Shown: positions 58,592 to 64,000 of the stretch, one piece after another | Layout of the letters: the number at the start of each line of letters is the position of its first letter | Numbering within the stretch: the first letter of the stretch is position 1 | Assembly (NCBI GenBank): GCA_019116345.1 | Contig: DXBV01000025.1 | Location: forward strand, 1 to 64,000 | Origin: Candidatus Allofournierella merdipullorum | Lineage (GTDB): Bacteria > Bacillota > Clostridia > Oscillospirales > Ruminococcaceae | DNA length: 64,000 nucleotides | Direction of reading: 5' to 3' | Position numbers and translations under genes: made by a program | The notes under the pieces: generated by a model | What the model saw: the letters and a program-made list of their open reading frames with translations, nothing else | Told to the model about the DNA's origin: nothing | Database searches by the model: none

Positions 58592-59518
58592 TCAGAACAG
58601 CGCGTAGTCGGGCTCCACCTTTTTCACCAGCTTGTTGGCCAAAAGCACCAAGAGGAAGGAGAAGGTGGACTGATACAGGCCCGCGGCGCTGGTCATGCCG
58701 AACTCCTGCAGCTGCAGCAGCGAGCGGGTGACGTAGGTGTCGATGACGTCGGTGACCTCCAGCACCATGGGGTTGTTGCCGGTGACCTGCCAGAACATCT
58801 GGAAGTCGCCCTTCATGATGGTGCCGATGGCCAACAGGAACAGGATGACCACCGTGGGCCGGATGCCCGGCAGGGTGATGTGGCGTATTTTCTGCCACAT
58901 GTTGGCGCCGTCCAGGTCGGCGGCTTCGTAGAGCTGGCCGTCGATGTTCATGATGCTGGCCAGATACATCACCGTGCCGTAGCCCACGTTCTTGAAGGCG
59001 CTCACCGCGATGAGGATGAAGGGCCACACCGCCTTGTTGGAGTAGATGTCCACCGGGTCCAGGCCCACCGAACGCAGGAAGGTGTTCACCGCGCCGAACT
59101 CGTAGTTGAACATGTTGTAGATGAAGGCCCCCACCACCACCCAGGAGATGAAGTAGGGGAAGAACATCACCGACTGGGTGATGCGCTTGAACCACTTGCC
59201 CGCCAGCTCCGAAAGCAGGATGGCGCAGGTGATCTGCAAAAAGGTGTTGACGCAGAGGAACGCCAGATTGTAGAGGATGGTGTTGCGGGTGACGCTCCAC
59301 GCCTTGCCCGACTGGAAGAAGTACTCGAAGTTCTTGAAGGCCACCCACGGGCTGCCGAAGATGCCGTCGTGGTAGTTGTACTCCTTGAAGGCCAGCACGA
59401 TGCCGCCCATGGGGATGTAGCACATCAGGATGACCACGATGGCCGCCGGCAGCAGCATGAGCCACTTGACCCGGTTTTCTTTTAAGTCCCGGAGGAGGGG
59501 ATGTCTGCCGTGTTTCAT
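58592..59518 (-). CDS. carbohydrate ABC transporter permease (LplB/MalF type)
   Basis: 308-aa permease with N-terminal MKHGRHPLLRDLKENR, six TM helices and the EAA loop LYEAADLDGANMWQKIRHIT. The start at 59518 follows AAAGGAGG by 8 nt. It is the first gene of the importer operon and is divergent from the response-regulator gene. Confidence 0.93.
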   Translation of the reverse strand: MKHGRHPLLRDLKENRVKWLMLLPAAIVVILMCYIPMGGIVLAFKEYNYHDGIFGSPWVAFKNFEYFFQSGKAWSVTRNTILYNLAFLCVNTFLQITCAILLSELAGKWFKRITQSVMFFPYFISWVVVGAFIYNMFNYEFGAVNTFLRSVGLDPVDIYSNKAVWPFILIAVSAFKNVGYGTVMYLASIMNIDGQLYEAADLDGANMWQKIRHITLPGIRPTVVILFLLAIGTIMKGDFQMFWQVTGNNPMVLEVTDVIDTYVTRSLLQLQEFGMTSAAGLYQSTFSFLLVLLANKLVKKVEPDYALF

Positions 59519-59655
59519 CTGACCGGCCTCCTTTGCGCTTTTTTGTCCACTCCCATCGTAACAGAGCCGCCGGGGCAAAACAACGGGAGCCGATTATGAT
59601 AGGAGGGAAAAATTATGATGTTTCAAAAAAATTTCATCTTTTGCATGAAAATCCA

Positions 59656-59684
59656 TTGAAGCGTCATAAAATTCAGTCTATATT
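59656..59684 (+). promoter_or_regulatory. promoter of the response regulator-kinase operon
   Basis: TTGAAG, 17-nt spacer, TATATT. The AT-rich 200-bp region between the divergent units presumably also holds the importer promoter and the regulator's binding sites. Confidence 0.5.
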
Positions 59685-59727
59685 ATAGTAGGAATCAACA
59701 AAAAGCGAAGAAAGCGAGGGGAGCGCC

Positions 59728-60837
59728 GTGCGGTTTTCGGTGCTTGTGGCGGACGACGAAAAGATGCCCCGGGAGATCCTGCGGGACCGTCTGCCCTGGG
59801 AAGAGCTGGGCGTGGAGCGGGTGGACGCGGCCTCGGACGGGGCCGAAGCGCTGGAGCTGGCGCGGCAGCACCGGCCGGACATCATCATCAGCGACGTGAA
59901 GATGCCCCGGATGAACGGCCTGGAACTGGCGGGCGCGGTGCGGGAGATGTATCCCGAGTGCCAGTTCATCTTCCTCAGCGGCTACACCGACAAGGAATAC
60001 CTCAAAGGGGCCATCAAGCTGCGGGCCGCCAGCTATGTGGAAAAGCCCATCGACCTGGAGGAGGTGGCCGCCGCTCTGCGCCAGGTCATCGCCGAGCTGA
60101 AAAAAAGCCGCCGGCCCGACCCGGCGCTCGTATTCTACCGCGGGGAGGACGGCGACCTTTCCACCCCCGGCAACGGCGAGGTGTACGTCTACGACAAGGC
60201 GCAGTTCGCGGCGCTGGGCAACCTCATCCGCCACAAGCGCAAGGCCGAGGCCATGGACCTGGCGGGCAGCATCTACCGGGACATCCGCCGCTGCGAGGGC
60301 ACCCGGCCGGAGGTGGTGCGCAATATCTACTGCCAGATCGTGTTCGCCCTGCTCTCGGCGGCGGAGAGCCGCAACATCACCGCCGTCACCGCCCAGGGGG
60401 ACTACCTGCTCTACACCGCCGCCAAGCAGCCCACCCTGCGGCAGCTGTGGCAGGCCCTCACCGACGGGATGCAGACCTATTTCCAGGCGGTGGAGAGCAA
60501 CGCCCAGGACCTGGTGACCCGGGTGGACGGGTATCTGGCCGCCCATCTGGCGGACAGCGACTTCACCGTGCAGGCCATGGCCTCGGACCTGGGGTTCGTA
60601 CATACCTATCTTTGCAGCGCCTACAAGAAGAACAGCGGGCGCACCGTGAACCAGAAGCTCACCGAACTGCGGATGGAGCGGGCCAAGGCCCTGCTGGCAG
60701 ACCCCTCCCGCAAGCTGTACGAGGTGGCCCACGCGGTGGGCTACGCCGACGGCAAATACTTTGTAAAACTGTTCACCAAGGAAGTGGGCATTCCGCCCCG
60801 CCTTTACCGGGAGAACCTTTGCTGCCATGAAGAATAA
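59728..60837 (+). CDS. AraC-type response regulator (YesN family)
   Basis: 369-aa two-component regulator. Receiver domain about 1-120 with acidic VADDE, phospho-acceptor D56 (IIISDVKMPRMNG) and the conserved Lys in YVEKPIDL. C-terminal AraC DNA-binding domain about 265-365 with two HTH motifs (FTVQAMASDLGF, LYEVAHAVGYADGKYFVKLF). GTG start with GAGGGGA upstream. Overlaps the histidine-kinase gene by 11 bp. Likely activates the divergent sugar importer operon in response to an extracellular glycan. Confidence 0.93.
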   Translation: MRFSVLVADDEKMPREILRDRLPWEELGVERVDAASDGAEALELARQHRPDIIISDVKMPRMNGLELAGAVREMYPECQFIFLSGYTDKEYLKGAIKLRAASYVEKPIDLEEVAAALRQVIAELKKSRRPDPALVFYRGEDGDLSTPGNGEVYVYDKAQFAALGNLIRHKRKAEAMDLAGSIYRDIRRCEGTRPEVVRNIYCQIVFALLSAAESRNITAVTAQGDYLLYTAAKQPTLRQLWQALTDGMQTYFQAVESNAQDLVTRVDGYLAAHLADSDFTVQAMASDLGFVHTYLCSAYKKNSGRTVNQKLTELRMERAKALLADPSRKLYEVAHAVGYADGKYFVKLFTKEVGIPPRLYRENLCCHEE

Positions 60838-62617
60838 ACTGCGCGCCTTCGGGCGCAGCCTGCTGCTGGACGTGGGCCTGCGGGGCAAACTTCTGTGCAT
60901 CTTTTTTCTGCTTCTGATGCTGCCGCTGGGGCTGTTCACCCTCTATGCCTTCCACCGCATCAACACCGTCATCGAGGAGCAGACCTACTCCGCCGCCCAA
61001 AAGGCCTTTGAGGACACCCACACCGCCGTGGAGGACCTGCTGGGCCGGCTGACCCAGGTGGCGGACATCCTCACCATGGACCCCTCCCTCTACGCGCTGG
61101 CGGCCAGCGACCCCGCCGGCACCAGCTACATCCAGCGCCTGGAGGACCGGGACCGCATCTCCACCACCTTCACCTACCTGCGCTCCATGTCCGGGGTGGA
61201 CCGGGTGCGCCTGTATGTGAGCAACGACTACCTCTACACCAACTCCGCCGACATCGTCTCGCTGGACACGGTGCGCAGCAGCGCCTGGTTTTCCACCTTC
61301 CGCAACGGCAGAGCCGTGGGCTGGTTCGGCCCCGCCGACTTTGCCGACCAGCCGGAGGGCGAGCGGGACTGGTACTCGCTTGTGCGCCTCGTCTACGATC
61401 CCAGCCATGTGCAGCAGCCCCTGGCCATCCTGCGGGTGGACATCGCCGCCGGCCGGGTGGACGCGGCGGTGAGCCGCAGCACCATCACCCAGAACGGCAC
61501 GGTGCTGCTTTTGAACGGCGCCGAGGTGCTCAGCTCCTCCTCCCCCGAGCGGGCGGCCCAGCTCAGCGGCTCGCTTCCGGCGGATTCTGCCGGGTGGGTG
61601 GATGCGGACACCGCCCGGGGGCCCTTCCGCGTGCAGTCGGTGGTGCTGGAGGACTGCGGCTGGACCCTGGCCGCCGCCCTGCCCCGGGACGACATCTTCC
61701 GCGCCAGCCGCCAGCTGCGCATGGAGATGCTGGCGGTGGTGGTGCTGCTGGCGGCGGCGTCCTACTTTCTGGCCTACCGGCTCAGCCGGTCCATCACCCG
61801 GCGGCTCTATCTGCTCAACGACACCATGCACGCCGTGGAGCTGGGGGACGTGTCCGCCCGGGTGGCGCCCCAGGGCCGGGACGAGATCGGCCAGCTGATG
61901 GGCAGCTTCAGCAACATGATGGGCCGCATCGACACCCTGATGGACGAAAAGCTGGAACAGGGCCAGCAGATCAAAGCCCTGGAACTGAAGGCCCTGCAGG
62001 CCCAGATCAACCCCCACTTCCTCTACAACTCCCTGGACCTCATCAACTGCACCGCCATCGCCCACAATGTGCCGGAGATAAGCCGCATGGTGAACGCCCT
62101 GGCCCGGTTCTACCGTCTTTCCCTGAGCCGGGGCAAGGAGGTCATCCCCCTGGCGGACGAGCTCAAGCACGCCCGGCTCTATGTGGAGATACAGAACATG
62201 CGCTTTGAGGACCGGGTGCGCACCGAATGGGATGTGGAGCCGGGGGTGGAGCAGTGCCCCATCATCAAAATCGTCTTGCAGCCCATCATCGAGAACGCCA
62301 TCATCCACGGCATCTTTGAAAAGCCGGACAAGACCGGCCGCCTGCGCATCGCCGCCTTCCGGCAGGGGCAGGACCTGGTCATCACCGTGGAGGACGACGG
62401 CGTGGGCATGGACGAGGAGACCCGTCTGGCCAACTTTTCCGCCAGCGCCTCCAGCGCCAACACCAAGGGCGGCTACGGGGTGCGCAACATCAACGAACGG
62501 CTGCACCTGGCCTACGGGGCGGAGTACGGCCTTTCCTGTGAGAGCGAACTTGGCCGGGGCACCCGGGTGACCATCCGCATCCCGGCCGCGGAAGAAACGG
62601 AGGATCAAGCGCAATGA
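60827..62617 (+). CDS. sensor histidine kinase (YesM family)
   Basis: 596-aa membrane kinase. TM1 about 20-45, extracellular Cache-like sensing domain to about 300, TM2 about 300-320, HAMP about 322-375. The His-kinase motif LKALQAQINPHFLYNSLDL has phospho-His H397. The ATPase domain has the N-box PIIENAIIHGIFE and G-boxes VEDDGVGM and GGYGVRNINERL. Pairs with the overlapping response regulator. Its stop overlaps the DUF4091 start (ATGA). Confidence 0.95.
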   Translation: MKNKLRAFGRSLLLDVGLRGKLLCIFFLLLMLPLGLFTLYAFHRINTVIEEQTYSAAQKAFEDTHTAVEDLLGRLTQVADILTMDPSLYALAASDPAGTSYIQRLEDRDRISTTFTYLRSMSGVDRVRLYVSNDYLYTNSADIVSLDTVRSSAWFSTFRNGRAVGWFGPADFADQPEGERDWYSLVRLVYDPSHVQQPLAILRVDIAAGRVDAAVSRSTITQNGTVLLLNGAEVLSSSSPERAAQLSGSLPADSAGWVDADTARGPFRVQSVVLEDCGWTLAAALPRDDIFRASRQLRMEMLAVVVLLAAASYFLAYRLSRSITRRLYLLNDTMHAVELGDVSARVAPQGRDEIGQLMGSFSNMMGRIDTLMDEKLEQGQQIKALELKALQAQINPHFLYNSLDLINCTAIAHNVPEISRMVNALARFYRLSLSRGKEVIPLADELKHARLYVEIQNMRFEDRVRTEWDVEPGVEQCPIIKIVLQPIIENAIIHGIFEKPDKTGRLRIAAFRQGQDLVITVEDDGVGMDEETRLANFSASASSANTKGGYGVRNINERLHLAYGAEYGLSCESELGRGTRVTIRIPAAEETEDQAQ

Positions 62618-64000
62618 ATTTCTGCGTATACGACGACTGCACCTGGCTTTATCCGGACAGCCCCCTCGCCGGCCCGCAGGCGGCAAGGCTGGACGCGCCC
62701 CGGGGCGGCCACGCCGCCTTTCAGCTGCTGGTGGACAAGGGCGGGGAGTGCCGCCTCACCTTCGACTGGAAGACCCCCGGCGGGCCGCCGGTGAGCCTTT
62801 ACCGCCTTGTGCCGGTGGGGGTGAACGAGAACACCGCCCCCACCCTGATGACCACCACCGACTACGCCGCCTGCCGGGACTATGTGACCCGCGCCGCACC
62901 CTTTGAGGTGTACGACGCGATGGCTCCCTGCGCCTTCGGCGAGGCCGTGCCGGGGCCGGCCTTCTACCTCTGCGCGGAGCCGGCCCACCGCCAGGTGCCG
63001 GGGCTTTATTCCGGCGAACTGACGATAGAGCGGGAAGGGGAGCGGGCGGTGTGCCCGGTGGAGTGCCGGGTGTACGCCGCCCGGGTGCCCGCCGCCGGCG
63101 AGGGCGTTTTGAGCATGCTCAACTTCTTCTGCTACGAGAACATCGCCGCCCAGCACGGGGCCGCCGAGGGCAGCCGGGAGTGGCGGCGGCTGATGCGCCG
63201 CTACATCCGGGCCCAGCTGGACATGCGCTGCACCCATATCCTGCTGCCCTCGGGCCGGCCGCTGACGGAGGACGGGCGGCTCGTGGGGTTCGATTTCTCC
63301 CTGGCACAGGAGGTGGGCCGCATCGCCCTGGAAGAGGGCGCGCCGAAGCTGTGCGGCGGACATGTGGCCCACTGGCACGAGTGGACCGACCCGGAGTATT
63401 ACCCCTTCTGGGACCAGGAGCTGCCCCTTTCCGGGGAAGAGGGATATTTTCAGCTGAGGATGTACTTTTCCCAGTGGGCGCGGGTGATAAACAAAAACGG
63501 CTGGCACAAACGGATGACCCAGGCGCTGGCGGACGAGCCCCAGGTGCACAACGCCGTGGGCTACCGGATGCTGGCGGCGGTGTGCCGCAAGTTTCTGCCC
63601 GGCGTGCCCATCCTGGACGCGGTGGAGACCACGAATCTCGGCGGCGGGGTGGACGTCTGGGTGCCCAAGCTGGACACCTGGGAAAAGCACGAACAGGCCT
63701 TCCGCCGTCTGCAGGCGGCGGGGGAGGAGATGTGGTTCTACACCTGCGCCTTCCCCGCGGGGCGGGTGGTGAACCGCTCCATGGACCTGCCCCTCACCGT
63801 CAGCCGGGGGCTGCTGTGGCTGGCCGCCCGGGAACAGTTCAGCGGCTACCTCCACTGGGGCTTCAACTACTACATCGGCCCGGACATCTGGCACAGCGCC
63901 TGCTGCCCCCACAAGGGCGCGCTGCTGCCCGCCGGGGACGCCCACATCGTCTACCCCGGCCCCGACGGCCCCTGGCGCAGCCTGCGCTTTGAGGCCCAGC
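62614..64000 (+). CDS. DUF4091 glycoside-hydrolase-like protein (truncated at window end)
   Basis: About 462 residues visible, open at the window edge. It has the same DUF4091 layout as the gene at 54283-55932: N-terminal beta domain, then barrel segments LDMRCTHILLPSGRP, TQALADEPQVHNAVGYRM and YLHWGFNYYIG, followed by HIVYPGPDGPW. In the barrel the Asp-Glu of LADEPQ aligns with SDEPH of the paralogue. It starts 4 bp within the histidine-kinase gene, so it is translationally coupled to the two-component system. No signal peptide. Confidence 0.85.
   Translation, partial: MNFCVYDDCTWLYPDSPLAGPQAARLDAPRGGHAAFQLLVDKGGECRLTFDWKTPGGPPVSLYRLVPVGVNENTAPTLMTTTDYAACRDYVTRAAPFEVYDAMAPCAFGEAVPGPAFYLCAEPAHRQVPGLYSGELTIEREGERAVCPVECRVYAARVPAAGEGVLSMLNFFCYENIAAQHGAAEGSREWRRLMRRYIRAQLDMRCTHILLPSGRPLTEDGRLVGFDFSLAQEVGRIALEEGAPKLCGGHVAHWHEWTDPEYYPFWDQELPLSGEEGYFQLRMYFSQWARVINKNGWHKRMTQALADEPQVHNAVGYRMLAAVCRKFLPGVPILDAVETTNLGGGVDVWVPKLDTWEKHEQAFRRLQAAGEEMWFYTCAFPAGRVVNRSMDLPLTVSRGLLWLAAREQFSGYLHWGFNYYIGPDIWHSACCPHKGALLPAGDAHIVYPGPDGPWRSLRFEAQ

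Noticed and set aside
1-64000. CRISPR array, integrase, transposase, tRNA or rRNA
   Set aside because: Looked for regularly spaced repeats, TTCGA-type tRNA arms and transposase motifs; none was seen. The CARF-like protein therefore has no CRISPR locus within this window.

Overview
The window is a GC-rich, densely packed stretch of a Gram-positive anaerobe's chromosome. Strong AGGAGG-type ribosome sites, ATGA-coupled operons, a full set of PTS/HPr genes, FeoAB with a FeoB-associated Cys-rich peptide, a K+-dependent membrane pyrophosphatase and a Gram-positive-type Pel operon all suggest a high-GC member of the Clostridia (Oscillospiraceae/Ruminococcaceae-like gut bacterium). I saw no rRNA, tRNA, CRISPR array, insertion sequence or phage gene. 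The taxonomic call is inference.

Layout. 1-2.0 kb (-): hppA, truncated by the window edge. 2.2-5.1 kb (+): patatin-like lipase and a second enzyme-I-like PTS protein. 5.3-11.1 kb (+): fructose PTS locus (DeoR-type regulator, 1-phosphofructokinase, fused EIIABC, HPr, enzyme I). 11.15-11.56 kb: a 411-bp foldable palindromic element between convergent genes. 11.6-17.6 kb (-): thiazoline-carboxylate hydrolase-like protein, DegV, TVP38-like membrane protein, small lipoprotein, prmA-rsmE, pyrBI. 17.7-21.6 kb (+): iron uptake regulon (feoA, feoB, Cys-rich peptide, DUF3793, flavodoxin with a one-base frameshift) marked by four near-identical 16-bp palindromes. 21.7-22.7 kb (-): M42 aminopeptidase. 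22.9-27.0 kb (+): SAM hydrolase-family protein and a complete ECF vitamin transporter (S, AA', T).

27.1-32.0 kb (-): a kinase / vWA / PP2C triad of the TerY-P type. The kinase carries an N-terminal RN-x4-H motif and a PIN-like segment, so it may be a nuclease-kinase fusion. Divergent from it (32.3-37.2 kb, +) lie a Sel1/NPCBM membrane protein, a lipoprotein, a CARF-like protein and a sigma-like protein. 37.3-50.8 kb (+): a DUF4832 exported protein, then a GEMM (c-di-GMP-I type) riboswitch with its own terminator controlling a Pel exopolysaccharide operon. That operon opens with an HD-GYP/SDR-like/PelD fusion and ends with CotH kinase, VTC polyphosphate polymerase-like and DUF4956 genes.

50.9-54.2 kb (+): TetR regulator, FAD oxidoreductase and flavin/2Fe-2S reductase. 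54.3-64.0 kb: a sugar-scavenging locus with a YesN/YesM two-component pair, a CUT1-type ABC importer and a DUF4091 glycosidase-like protein at each end; the last gene runs off the window.

How parts work together. Fructose enters through FruA (phosphates from PEP via enzyme I and HPr), and FruK converts the resulting fructose 1-phosphate. Second-messenger signalling (riboswitch, HD-GYP, PelD) appears to control Pel at both RNA and protein level. Iron limitation probably derepresses the Feo genes through a DtxR-family repressor encoded elsewhere.
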